NCBI GenBank assembly: GCA_036675645.1
Contig: JAKFEP010000046.1
Coordinates: forward strand, 1 to 33,042
Source of the DNA: Methylotenera_A sp036675645
Lineage (GTDB): Bacteria > Pseudomonadota > Gammaproteobacteria > Burkholderiales > Methylophilaceae
DNA: 33,042 bases
Reading direction: 5' to 3'
Shown here: one piece after another, positions 15,688-23,174 of the stretch
Position numbering within the stretch: the stretch's first letter is position 1
Layout of the letters: each line of letters begins with the position of its first letter
Position numbers and translations under genes: made by a program
The notes under the pieces: model-generated
The model's input: only the letters and a program-made list of their open reading frames with translations
Told to the model about the DNA's origin: nothing
Databases searched by the model: none

Positions 15688-17052
15688 GTGGCAAAAACAA
15701 AAACTATCTACAGTTGTACTGAATGCGGAGCCAGCGAACCAAAATGGCAGGGCCAGTGCCCGGCTTGCATGGCCTGGAACACACTGGTGGAAAGTATCGA
15801 AGAATCTGGTACCTCAACCAACCGTTACGCCAATAAGTTCGAAGGTTTAACAGCCTCTAGCCAATTACAAAAATTAAGCAGCATAAAAGCCGCTGATATT
15901 GAAAGAACACCCACAGGTATTAGCGAATTTGATCGTGTGCTTGGCGGTGGCTTGGTTGAAGGAGGTGTAGTGCTGATTGGTGGCGACCCTGGTATTGGCA
16001 AATCGACGCTACTTTTACAAGTGTTATGTCATTTAGGCAAGTCTGCACAAGCTATTTATGTGAGCGGGGAAGAGTCACCACAGCAAATTGCCATGCGTGC
16101 AAAGCGCTTGGGCTTGGATGCCAGCCAAGTTGAGTTATTGGCGGAAATTAACCTTGAGAAAATTCTCGCCACGCTACAAACACATAAACCGAATATTGCA
16201 GTGATTGATTCGATTCAAACCGTCTACTCCGAAGCATTGCAATCTGCACCCGGCTCTGTCGCGCAAGTGCGTGAATGTTCTGCCCAATTGACACGATTGG
16301 CCAAGCAACTTGGCATTACGGTGATTTTGGTCGGGCATGTGACTAAAGAGGGATCGCTAGCAGGGCCAAGGGTTTTAGAGCATATCGTCGACACGGTTTT
16401 ATATTTTGAAGGAGACCAGAATTCCAGTTTCCGCCTCATCCGCGCTTTTAAAAACCGCTTCGGCGCAGTCAACGAGTTAGGTGTGTTCGCCATGACCGAA
16501 CATGGGCTACGCGAAGTATCTAATCCATCCGCCTTATTCTTGTCGCATCACGAAGACCAAGTCGCAGGTAGCTGCATCACCGTCACAATGGAAGGCACGC
16601 GCCCGCTATTAATCGAAATTCAGGCGCTGGTGGATGAAAGCCATGCTCCCAGCCCAAAACGCTTGGCAACGGGGCTTGAACAAAACCGTTTGGCCATGTT
16701 GTTAGCGGTGCTAAATCGCCATGCGGGTATCCCATGTTTTGATCAAGATGTGTTTATTAATGCCGTTGGCGGTGTAAAAATCGCGGAGCCCGCAGTCGAT
16801 TTAGCAGTGATACTCTCGATAGTATCTTCCTTAAAAAACAAACCATTAGAGCATAAACTTATTGTGTTTGGTGAAGTTGGATTGGCAGGAGAAGTGCGCC
16901 CAGTACCAGGCGGGCAAGTCCGGTTAAAGGAAGCCGCAAAGCTGGGTTTCACCAAAGCCATTGTGCCAAAAGCAAACGCACCCAAAGGAAAGTTACAAGG
17001 TATTGAAATAATTGCTGTAGAACGCTTAGATCAGGCACTTAGGCAAATATAA
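15688..17052 (+). CDS. radA: DNA repair protein RadA
   Basis: The protein has 454 residues. It has an N-terminal zinc finger (CTECG...CPAC, residues 10-27), a RecA-like core with Walker A GGDPGIGKST (about 97-106), the RadA-specific KNRFG motif (about residue 255) and a C-terminal Lon-protease-like domain with a GEVGLAGEVRPV segment. RadA drives branch migration of recombination intermediates. The start is GTG at 15688, 12 bases after dnaB, without a clear ribosome site, so it may be co-transcribed with dnaB. Confidence 0.96.
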   Translation: MAKTKTIYSCTECGASEPKWQGQCPACMAWNTLVESIEESGTSTNRYANKFEGLTASSQLQKLSSIKAADIERTPTGISEFDRVLGGGLVEGGVVLIGGDPGIGKSTLLLQVLCHLGKSAQAIYVSGEESPQQIAMRAKRLGLDASQVELLAEINLEKILATLQTHKPNIAVIDSIQTVYSEALQSAPGSVAQVRECSAQLTRLAKQLGITVILVGHVTKEGSLAGPRVLEHIVDTVLYFEGDQNSSFRLIRAFKNRFGAVNELGVFAMTEHGLREVSNPSALFLSHHEDQVAGSCITVTMEGTRPLLIEIQALVDESHAPSPKRLATGLEQNRLAMLLAVLNRHAGIPCFDQDVFINAVGGVKIAEPAVDLAVILSIVSSLKNKPLEHKLIVFGEVGLAGEVRPVPGGQVRLKEAAKLGFTKAIVPKANAPKGKLQGIEIIAVERLDQALRQI

Positions 17053-17144
17053 TCATCCAACTAAGCCGTTTGGACTATTGTTTAACCGGTAAGATTAAGA
17101 TATATTTCTTGCAGAAGAATATTAGCTTTTAGTAAAGGTGTCAC

Positions 17145-18032
17145 ATGTTTCAAAAAGCAACACTTCCTATTTCTATGGATGACGGCGTTTATTTAAACGC
17201 GAATGATGCAAAGCAATTTGGTGAGAATTTAAGTGGCGATTACTGCTTTGCCGAACCATTTCCGCATATCGTGATTGATAATTTTTTACCTGAAGCTTTA
17301 ATTGATAAAATACTCAGCAATTTCCCTCATGAAAAGTTAGAGAGTGACGTGGTATTTAATGGCGGTTATGCAGGCTTATACAAAAGACAGATAATGCCTG
17401 CCGACTGCAATGGTTTCATTCGTGAGGTGTTTGGGTTTTTTAACTCCTATGCAGTCGTAGAGTTTCTACAATCGCTGACCACTATTCAATCCCTCATTCC
17501 TGATCCTTACTTTACCGGTGGTGGTTTTCATGAAACCTCAACGGGAGGTAAGTTAGGTATCCATGCTGACTTTAGGATCAATGAGACATTACATCTAAAT
17601 CGTCGACTTAATGTGATTATTTATCTTAACAAGGACTGGAAAGATGAATATGGAGGCCACCTAGAGCTTTGGGATAGAAAAATGCAGGGTAAAGTGCATA
17701 CCATCGCCCCTGTGTACAATCGATGCGTCATCTTTAATACGGATGCTGATAGCTTTCACGGACATCCAGACCCGCTGACCTGCCCTGAGAATGTTAAAAG
17801 AAGGTCGCTAGCACTCTATTACTACACGGCGTCTACGCGCGTGTACGAAGACACTGCATCACACTCCACCATGTATAAAGCCCGTACCAGCGATGATGCG
17901 GCAACTAAAAGGGAAGTGCGCGCACTGGTGTTTGATAACTATTTAAAAGACTTAGCGCCGCCTGTTTTGTATAGAGCGTATAGCAAAGTCAGGGACAAAA
18001 TCAGAAGGGAAAAAAATAAGCTGGGATATTAA
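17145..18032 (+). CDS. 2-oxoglutarate/Fe(II)-dependent oxygenase (prolyl-4-hydroxylase-like)
   Basis: The protein has 295 residues. A double-stranded beta-helix core is marked by the iron triad H140-x-D142 (GIHADF) and H205 (DSFHGHPDP), with the 2-oxoglutarate-anchoring Arg220 in RRSLALYYYT. The N-terminal EPFPHIVIDNFLPEALIDKIL is typical of this subfamily, often seen in polysaccharide or secondary-metabolite loci. The C-terminus is basic. An AAGGTG ribosome site precedes the ATG. It stands alone between radA and the convergent hpnE, so its substrate is not indicated by context. Confidence 0.85.
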   Translation: MFQKATLPISMDDGVYLNANDAKQFGENLSGDYCFAEPFPHIVIDNFLPEALIDKILSNFPHEKLESDVVFNGGYAGLYKRQIMPADCNGFIREVFGFFNSYAVVEFLQSLTTIQSLIPDPYFTGGGFHETSTGGKLGIHADFRINETLHLNRRLNVIIYLNKDWKDEYGGHLELWDRKMQGKVHTIAPVYNRCVIFNTDADSFHGHPDPLTCPENVKRRSLALYYYTASTRVYEDTASHSTMYKARTSDDAATKREVRALVFDNYLKDLAPPVLYRAYSKVRDKIRREKNKLGY

Positions 18033-18045
18033 CACAAGCTTATTT
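18014..18045. terminator. Possible bidirectional terminator between the oxygenase gene and hpnE
   Basis: An inverted repeat AAATAAGCT (18014-18022) / AGCTTATTT (18037-18045) spans the stop codon of the oxygenase gene and lies 16 bases from the hpnE stop. Short A/T runs flank it on both sides. It is GC-poor, so the call is weak. Confidence 0.35.
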
Positions 18046-18060
18046 ACACTAACTACCTTA

Positions 18061-19374
18061 CTACGTATTGCATATCAACTCAGCACAGGCTAGCCCACTA
18101 CGCACCGCGCCTTCTATGGTGGCGGGATAATCTGCATAAGTGTAATCACCCGCCAAATAGAGTCCAGGATAAGATGTTAAGTTTGCAGGACGCGGCAAGT
18201 TAACATCGCAGGAGAAAGTCGCACGCTTTTCTGCTATCACTTTGTGCCAGAGCGGCTTAATGAGTTGTGGAAACGCATCGCGTAACTCCTGCGCCACTCT
18301 TAATGCCAGCGTATCTTGTGAGTATTTTTGATGCTTACCTTCTGCACTGATAATGACTGCCATCAAACCACTTTGTCCGCACAATATACCGCGATCAAAT
18401 ACCCACTGACTTACTCCACCAACTAAGCCAAGCATTGGTTTTGGCAGTTTTGTATCGCGTTCATATTGCAAATATATCGTGTAAATCGGCTGATAGCTAT
18501 AACACTCAGTTTGCTGTGCAGAAAATTCCAGCTTGGGCAATTCAGTAATCACGTTCCTAAGCCGCACAGGTGAAATGGCAACTACCACATCACTCGCTTT
18601 AAATTGTGTATCTTTGCTGTAAACAATGTAGCCATTGTTGTCTGCCTTAATACTTTTTACCCGCTGATTGAGCAATATTTTTGCGCCATGTTGCTTTAGG
18701 TAATGCTGAATAGGCTGTGCAAAAAGCCGCGATAAATCCTGTTTTGGCAGCAAAAAATCGCTATTCTGCTTGCTGTTAAAGGTGTCTTTGAGCACATTTA
18801 AAAATACCTTACTGCTGGCCAAGCTAATAGGTGTGTTAAGCGCCGCTAGACATAATGGCTCCCATAGCAATTTTATCACTTGGTTAGATTGCTGATGCTG
18901 CTGTAAAAAATCTATCAGTGGGCTATCAACTGCTAGCTGATAGCGGCTGCTCTTTAAACGTAACATAAATCGAACAGCGGCCATGCGCGTTTGCCAGCTC
19001 AGGCCATGGCAACCCAAGAATCCAACTAACTGATTTAAAGGCGCAGGTAAATAACTGGCTGTATTGAGTTTAAAAACAGTTTTATTGTCCTCGCGCTGTT
19101 CCATAGATAAAGGTATGCGCATAAACGCATCTTGCGCATTGACACCTACCTGATCAAGTAGCTTTAAGGTATCGCGATAAGCGCCCAGCATGATGTGCTG
19201 TCCATTATCAAGTTGAATGACTTGGCTGTTATATTCAATCGCTACGCTACGTGCACGACCGCCCAGTTGTGAGGCGGCTTCTAGCAACGTGACTTCAATG
19301 CCTCTGGAAGCCAATGTGGAGGCGGCTGCAAGACCTGCCATCCCAGCCCCGATGACAATAACGTGCTTAGGCAT
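18061..19374 (-). CDS. hpnE: Hydroxysqualene dehydroxylase HpnE
   Basis: I start this at MPKHVIVIGAGMAGLAAAS (437 aa). A longer frame begins at 19473 but runs through the end of hpnD. The protein has a Rossmann GAGMAG (9-14), GGRARSV after strand 2, and a C-terminal YLAGDYTYADYPATIEGAVRSGL FAD-binding tail. HpnE is a flavoprotein that reduces hydroxysqualene to squalene, the last step of the HpnC-HpnD-HpnE route. Its start overlaps the hpnD stop by 8 bases. Confidence 0.92.
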   Translation of the reverse strand: MPKHVIVIGAGMAGLAAASTLASRGIEVTLLEAASQLGGRARSVAIEYNSQVIQLDNGQHIMLGAYRDTLKLLDQVGVNAQDAFMRIPLSMEQREDNKTVFKLNTASYLPAPLNQLVGFLGCHGLSWQTRMAAVRFMLRLKSSRYQLAVDSPLIDFLQQHQQSNQVIKLLWEPLCLAALNTPISLASSKVFLNVLKDTFNSKQNSDFLLPKQDLSRLFAQPIQHYLKQHGAKILLNQRVKSIKADNNGYIVYSKDTQFKASDVVVAISPVRLRNVITELPKLEFSAQQTECYSYQPIYTIYLQYERDTKLPKPMLGLVGGVSQWVFDRGILCGQSGLMAVIISAEGKHQKYSQDTLALRVAQELRDAFPQLIKPLWHKVIAEKRATFSCDVNLPRPANLTSYPGLYLAGDYTYADYPATIEGAVRSGLACAELICNT

Positions 19375-20206
19375 ATTTGAAATAAGTCCTTGCTGCGAGC
19401 AGAAACTTACGTAAAGGTGGCAATGAGGTTTTACTGTTGAGTACTTTTTCAGCACTATCAGCTTTAATTTCACGTAAGAGTGTGCGATAAATTGCTGCCA
19501 TCATCAAGCCAGCAAGCTGCTGTTTGGCATCTTCAGCGGGCAACTCACGTAACGCTTTATCGTAATAAGTTTCAGCGCGCTCAATCTGGTACTCGATAAG
19601 CTCTTTTACTGCAGGCGTTTCGTGGTTTTGTAAAATATCATCTTCCGATACTTTAGCTTTGCGCAATTCGTCTAATGGTAAATAAATACGCCCTCTGCGT
19701 GCATCTTCTCCCACATCGCGGATAATATTCGTCAACTGGAAAGCCATGCCTAAATCGTGCGCATATTTAAGGGTGTTACGATTTTTAAAGCCAAAAATAC
19801 TCGCTGAAAGTAGGCCAACGACACTCGCTACCCGATAACAATAAAGTTGTAGTTGTTTAAAGTCTTCGTAACGATTGAATTTTAGATCCATTTCCATGCC
19901 ATCTATAATCTCTAAAAAGTGCTCTTGTGCGAGATTGAATTGATGTATAAATGGTTGCAAAGCCTTGGTAACGGGGTGCTGGGGGGTGGCGGCGTAAAGG
20001 TTTGCAATCTCACTTTTCCACCAGTTCAGCTTGGTTTGCGCCACCGTATAATCGGTACATTCATCTACTACATCATCCACTTCACGACAAAACGCATATA
20101 GCGCCGTCATGGCATCGCATCGATTTTTTGGTAAGAAAATAAAACTGATGGTAAAACTAGAGCCACTTTGCGCGGTCTTATTTTTACAGTACTCCAGTGG
20201 CGTCAT
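19367..20206 (-). CDS. hpnD: Presqualene diphosphate synthase HpnD
   Basis: I start this at MTPLEYCKNKTAQSGSSF (280 aa), since the frame upstream of it overlaps hpnC and is not conserved in character. The protein has the two aspartate-rich motifs of head-to-head prenyl synthases: DDVVDE (44-49) and NIIRDVGEDARRGRIYLP. It condenses two farnesyl diphosphates to presqualene diphosphate. It lies 19 bases after hpnC and overlaps hpnE by 8 bases, forming a tight operon. Confidence 0.93.
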   Translation of the reverse strand: MTPLEYCKNKTAQSGSSFTISFIFLPKNRCDAMTALYAFCREVDDVVDECTDYTVAQTKLNWWKSEIANLYAATPQHPVTKALQPFIHQFNLAQEHFLEIIDGMEMDLKFNRYEDFKQLQLYCYRVASVVGLLSASIFGFKNRNTLKYAHDLGMAFQLTNIIRDVGEDARRGRIYLPLDELRKAKVSEDDILQNHETPAVKELIEYQIERAETYYDKALRELPAEDAKQQLAGLMMAAIYRTLLREIKADSAEKVLNSKTSLPPLRKFLLAARTYFKYA

Positions 20207-20225
20207 GAATAAGCTAGCCGAAATA

Positions 20226-21125
20226 TTAACCAAGCAAGGCTTTAAGCAAAATGACTGGCCAATCCCAAGTTTGTAGGGTAGGGCGATGCTTAAATACGTC
20301 GCCACGTACGTTTTTAAGCTTGTAAATCACCCGTTCGCCACCAGCAATGATCATGCGCATTTCAAGTCCGACCCGACCTGGCAGAATGTGTTCTAACGGC
20401 TTACCTTCTTTTAGCATCGCTTCTGCGCGTTCAATGTTAAACAACATAAAGCGCTCCCAATGCCTATTGACATGCTGGCTGGCAATTTGTGCTTCAGTCA
20501 CATTGTATTGCTTCATCTCGTCTTGGCATAAATAGATGCGGCTTTTGTGAAACTCGTTTTCAAAGTCTATTGCAACATCTTGATAGAAATTGATGAGCTG
20601 CAACGCTGTACAAATTTTATTGGAATAGATTAAATTTTCTGGGGTGGCTTTACCAAATAAATGCAGCAATAAGGCGCCAATTGGGTTAGCTGAGCGACGA
20701 CAGTAATCCAACACCTCATAAAAACTAGCATAACGCTCTTTAGTAACGTCCTGGCTAAAGGCGTCTAACAAATCATAAAATGGCTCTAATGGTAGATTGT
20801 ACTTACGAATTACGATGGCAAGTTCGTTAAAAAAAGGCGATTTAGTTTTACCGTTTTCACGCATTAGATCAAGCTCTAGCTTAAACCCATGTAACTTTGC
20901 CAAGCGCCAGGCTGGTTTATGATGGCCTTCATCAGCAAAATCATCCGCTTGTCGTGCAAAGGTATAAATCAGCGCGATAGGGTCGCGCAAATGCTTAGGC
21001 AACACAAATGAAGCCACTGGAAAATTCTCGTAATGCTGCTGAGTTAAGTCAAGACTATCATCAAGACTTAAATCCAGTGCATTTTTACTATTAGTCACAT
21101 TGAAAATGTCGGAATCGATCGCCAT
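20226..21125 (-). CDS. hpnC: Hydroxysqualene synthase HpnC
   Basis: This 299-residue squalene/phytoene-synthase-family protein has a DDFADE first motif (61-66) and a second motif NFYQDVAIDFE with Asp184 and Asp188. That second motif is the HpnC form, different from the HpnD form. HpnC converts presqualene diphosphate to hydroxysqualene. It is the first gene of hpnC-hpnD-hpnE; squalene made here normally feeds hopanoid synthesis, but no hopene cyclase is in the window. The 179-bp region to the divergent phosphorylase gene should hold its promoter, which I could not define. Confidence 0.93.
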   Translation of the reverse strand: MAIDSDIFNVTNSKNALDLSLDDSLDLTQQHYENFPVASFVLPKHLRDPIALIYTFARQADDFADEGHHKPAWRLAKLHGFKLELDLMRENGKTKSPFFNELAIVIRKYNLPLEPFYDLLDAFSQDVTKERYASFYEVLDYCRRSANPIGALLLHLFGKATPENLIYSNKICTALQLINFYQDVAIDFENEFHKSRIYLCQDEMKQYNVTEAQIASQHVNRHWERFMLFNIERAEAMLKEGKPLEHILPGRVGLEMRMIIAGGERVIYKLKNVRGDVFKHRPTLQTWDWPVILLKALLG

Positions 21126-21282
21126 AAGCTAAAGTATGACATAAAACAGTGCTGACATATAACTAACAAGTTATAAAACTAACCCTCTATAAAATTATGA
21201 AAACCCTACAGCACAAGCCATTTGCATGCGCTACAATAAGTCAAACATGTGGATAATATACAGTTAGGCAAAAAATGTTAGA

Positions 21283-21310
21283 GGTAAACTATGTTAGGTA
21301 AACTATGTTA
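21283..21310 (+). repeat. Perfect 14-bp tandem duplication over a start codon
   Basis: GGTAAACTATGTTA occurs twice back to back (21283-21296 and 21297-21310). The second copy contains the phosphorylase ATG (21305). The first copy holds another ATG (21291) that opens a 6-codon frame, MLGKLC, ending at 21311 and overlapping the real start. ATGTTAG also occurs once more just upstream (21275). Confidence 0.9.
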
Positions 21311-22054
21311 GGGATTATAGGAGGCACAGGCCTTACCCAGTTAAGCTGCTTGCAAACAAGCAGGCGCGAAATTGCACGTACACCCTATGGTGAAGCTTCT
21401 CAGCCACTTGTTTTTGGCAGTTTAGCTGGGGTAGAGGTGGTTTTTTTAGCGAGACATGGCACAGGACACACTATTCCACCCCATGCGGTAAATTACCGTG
21501 CCAATATTTGGGCCTTACATGCGGCAGGGGTTACCAACTTGCTGGCGATTGCCACGGTGGGCGGTATTTCCAGTCAATTACAAACGGGTGATATTGTTAT
21601 GCCAGACCAGCTGATTGATTATACGCATGGTCGTGCAAATACCTATCACGATGGTATCGTGATGCCAGTTAGGCATATTGATTTTACCGCGCCATATTCA
21701 AGCATGTTAAGAAGCCTATTTAAACAGGCAGCAAGTAATATCAATCAACCCTTGTGCGATGGGGGCGTATATGCTTGCGTTCAAGGCCCAAGACTGGAAA
21801 CTGCAGCGGAAGTCAATCGGTTAGAACGCGATGGTGCCACTATTGTCGGCATGACCGGTATGCCAGAAGCGATTCTGGCGCATGAGCTAGGGATACATTA
21901 CGCAGCCTTGTGCCCAGTCGTCAATCCAGCAGCAGGACGCGGTGACAGTATCCAGGGTATTAATTTTGCCGATATCAGCGCAAACCTAGAGCGCACGATG
22001 CAAAAAGTGTGTGGTCTAATTGAAGAAATCGCACAGGTGAGCGAGGTGAATTAA
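21305..22054 (+). CDS. S-methyl-5'-thioinosine phosphorylase (purine nucleoside phosphorylase family)
   Basis: The protein has 249 residues with N-terminal IIGGTGL, LARHGTGHTIPPHAVNYRANIWAL, ATVGGIS and MTGMPEAILAHELGIHYAAL, all diagnostic of the MTAP/PNP trimeric family. The base-binding region reads CPVVNPAAGRG with Asn where adenosine-type MTAP has Asp, which points to a 6-oxopurine substrate, as in methylthioinosine phosphorylase. It would salvage methylthioadenosine after deamination. The start at 21305 is set by the family N-terminus; a 14-bp tandem repeat duplicates the start region. The next gene starts directly after its stop codon. Confidence 0.87.
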   Translation: MLGIIGGTGLTQLSCLQTSRREIARTPYGEASQPLVFGSLAGVEVVFLARHGTGHTIPPHAVNYRANIWALHAAGVTNLLAIATVGGISSQLQTGDIVMPDQLIDYTHGRANTYHDGIVMPVRHIDFTAPYSSMLRSLFKQAASNINQPLCDGGVYACVQGPRLETAAEVNRLERDGATIVGMTGMPEAILAHELGIHYAALCPVVNPAAGRGDSIQGINFADISANLERTMQKVCGLIEEIAQVSEVN

Positions 22055-22588
22055 TTGGCAGTTAAAAACGTATTGCGCATGGGTGAGCCACTGTTATTGC
22101 AAAAAGCACAACCAATCACCGCGTTTGATACTCCAGAGTTGCATGCACTGATTCAAGACATGAAAGATACAATGCAAGCGATGGACGGTGCCGGTATTGC
22201 AGCGCCGCAAATTGGTGTGAGCTTGCAAGCAGTCATTTTCGGCGTTGGTGTCAATCCACGATATCCAGACGCTGAGCAAGTACCTTACACAGTATTGATT
22301 AATCCGACATTAAATTTCATTAGTGACGAAATGGAAGATGGCTGGGAGGGGTGTTTATCGGTACCGGGTATGCGCGGTGTGGTGCCACGTTACACACGCC
22401 TGCATTATACTGGCTTCGACCAGTATGGTAATACTATCGATAGGCTGGTCAGTGGCTTCCATGCGCGTGTGGTGCAACATGAGTGCGATCATTTGCTTGG
22501 CATTTTATACCCAATGCGCATTACCGATTTGAGCCAATTTGGCTATACGGACGTGCTTTTTCCAGGTCAAAATATTGTTGATGACTAG
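22055..22588 (+). CDS. def: Peptide deformylase
   Basis: The protein has 177 residues with the three deformylase motifs: GAGIAAPQ (45-52), EGCLSVPG (98-105, metal ligand Cys100) and QHECDHLLG (141-149, His142, Glu143 and His146). It removes formyl groups from nascent proteins. The start is TTG at 22055, immediately after the phosphorylase TAA, with a GAGGTG ribosome site inside the upstream gene, so translation is coupled. Confidence 0.95.
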   Translation: MAVKNVLRMGEPLLLQKAQPITAFDTPELHALIQDMKDTMQAMDGAGIAAPQIGVSLQAVIFGVGVNPRYPDAEQVPYTVLINPTLNFISDEMEDGWEGCLSVPGMRGVVPRYTRLHYTGFDQYGNTIDRLVSGFHARVVQHECDHLLGILYPMRITDLSQFGYTDVLFPGQNIVDD

Positions 22589-22612
22589 ATGTGCAAGCCC
22601 AATATTTTTGGG

Positions 22613-22618
22613 TATAAT
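22613..22618 (+). promoter_or_regulatory. -10 box of the tRNA-Ser gene
   Basis: A perfect TATAAT in GGGTATAATGCGCGC lies 22 bases before the tRNA, followed by a GC-rich discriminator as usual for stable RNA genes. The -35 is weak (TGTGCA at 17 bases). Confidence 0.6.
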
Positions 22619-22640
22619 GCGCGCTCGCAATGATTTATTA

Positions 22641-22730
22641 GGAAGAGTGGCAGAGCGGTTTAATGCTACAGTCTTGAAAACTGTCGTGGGTGCGAGCCCA
22701 CCGTGAGTTCGAATCTCACCTCTTCCGCCA
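22641..22730 (+). tRNA. tRNA-Ser(UGA)
   Basis: This is a 90-base class II tRNA with CCA encoded. The acceptor stem GGAAGAG pairs with CTCTTCC. The anticodon stem ACAGT/ACTGT encloses loop CTTGAAA with anticodon TGA. The long variable arm CGTGGG..GCGAGCCCACCG and T-loop TTCGAAT are present. Its last 15 bases belong to the 16-bp sequence that recurs at 32920, so the 3' end of the gene is the attachment site of the element that follows and was kept intact by it. Confidence 0.96.
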
Positions 22731-22731
22731 A
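22716..22731 (+). other. attL core
   Basis: TCACCTCTTCCGCCAA, the end of tRNA-Ser plus one base, is repeated exactly at 32920-32935. This is the core of site-specific recombination by the tyrosine integrase. Confidence 0.9.
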
Positions 22732-22742
22732 CGAACATCTGG

Positions 22743-22776
22743 AACCCACATAGCTAATGGCTTTGTGGGTTTTTTG
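22743..22776 (+). terminator. Terminator just inside attL
   Basis: Stem AACCCACA (22743-22750) / TGTGGGTT (22764-22771) followed by a T-run. It is supplied by the element, and replaces the displaced chromosomal terminator of the tRNA gene now at 32957. Confidence 0.8.
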
Positions 22777-22783
22777 TTTTTAT

Positions 22784-22803
22784 TCGACCCTTTATTAGAC
22801 CCT
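22784..22803 (+). repeat. Candidate integrase arm-type site, left copy
   Basis: TCGACCCTTTATTAGACCCT is found here, 52 bases inside attL, and exactly again at 32758-32777, 142 bases inside attR. Each copy contains two GACCCT units. Paired repeats on both sides of attP are typical of arm sites bound by tyrosine integrases. Confidence 0.7.
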
Positions 22804-22832
22804 CTTCAGGCCGCAGATATCCTCTACAAATT

Positions 22833-22867
22833 AGCCCCTAATTTCGTTGAAAAATTAGGGGCTTTTT
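22833..22867 (+). terminator. Strong hairpin terminator upstream of the alpA gene
   Basis: A perfect 12-bp stem AGCCCCTAATTT / AAATTAGGGGCT with a short loop and T5. It would insulate the element's alpA operon from chromosomal read-through. Confidence 0.85.
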
Positions 22868-22930
22868 GATTTTAAAATAAGCATCAGAATTCCTTTATCG
22901 CCAAAACAAGGCTGTATGGAAGGAATTAAA

Positions 22931-23167
22931 ATGCAAGACCAAACAATGCTTAATGTACAGCAGCTTATTACTAAGCTGAACATTAGCAAGACCACTATTT
23001 ATTCTTTAGTAAAACTTGGAGAACTGCCAAAGCCAGTCAAAATTGGCGGTTCTGCGAGGTGGCTGCCCGACGAAATTGCGTCATATCTTGAACGAGTAAA
23101 GTCTAAACGCGACGAGCCTAGTCCAGTTTCAAAGCGTGGCCGCCCTAGAAAATACCCAGCGAATTAA
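22931..23167 (+). CDS. AlpA-family helix-turn-helix regulator
   Basis: I choose ATG 22931 (78 aa) because GGAAGGA lies 6 bases upstream; ATG 22916 would add five residues. The protein reads LNVQQLITKLNISKTTIYSLVKLGELPKPVKIGGSARWLPDEIASYLE, a MerR-type winged helix as in AlpA and phage excisionases, with a basic KRGRPRKYP tail. In P4-like and PICI elements AlpA acts as a transcription activator or excision factor. It is the first rightward gene after attL and starts an operon with the replication gene 7 bases downstream. Confidence 0.88.
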   Translation: MQDQTMLNVQQLITKLNISKTTIYSLVKLGELPKPVKIGGSARWLPDEIASYLERVKSKRDEPSPVSKRGRPRKYPAN

Positions 23168-23174
23168 GGCCATC

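Noticed and set aside
22505..22738. A minus-strand frame across the end of def and the tRNA gene
   Set aside because: It is antisense to the tRNA and to the deformylase end; its protein-like appearance is a translation of tRNA sequence.
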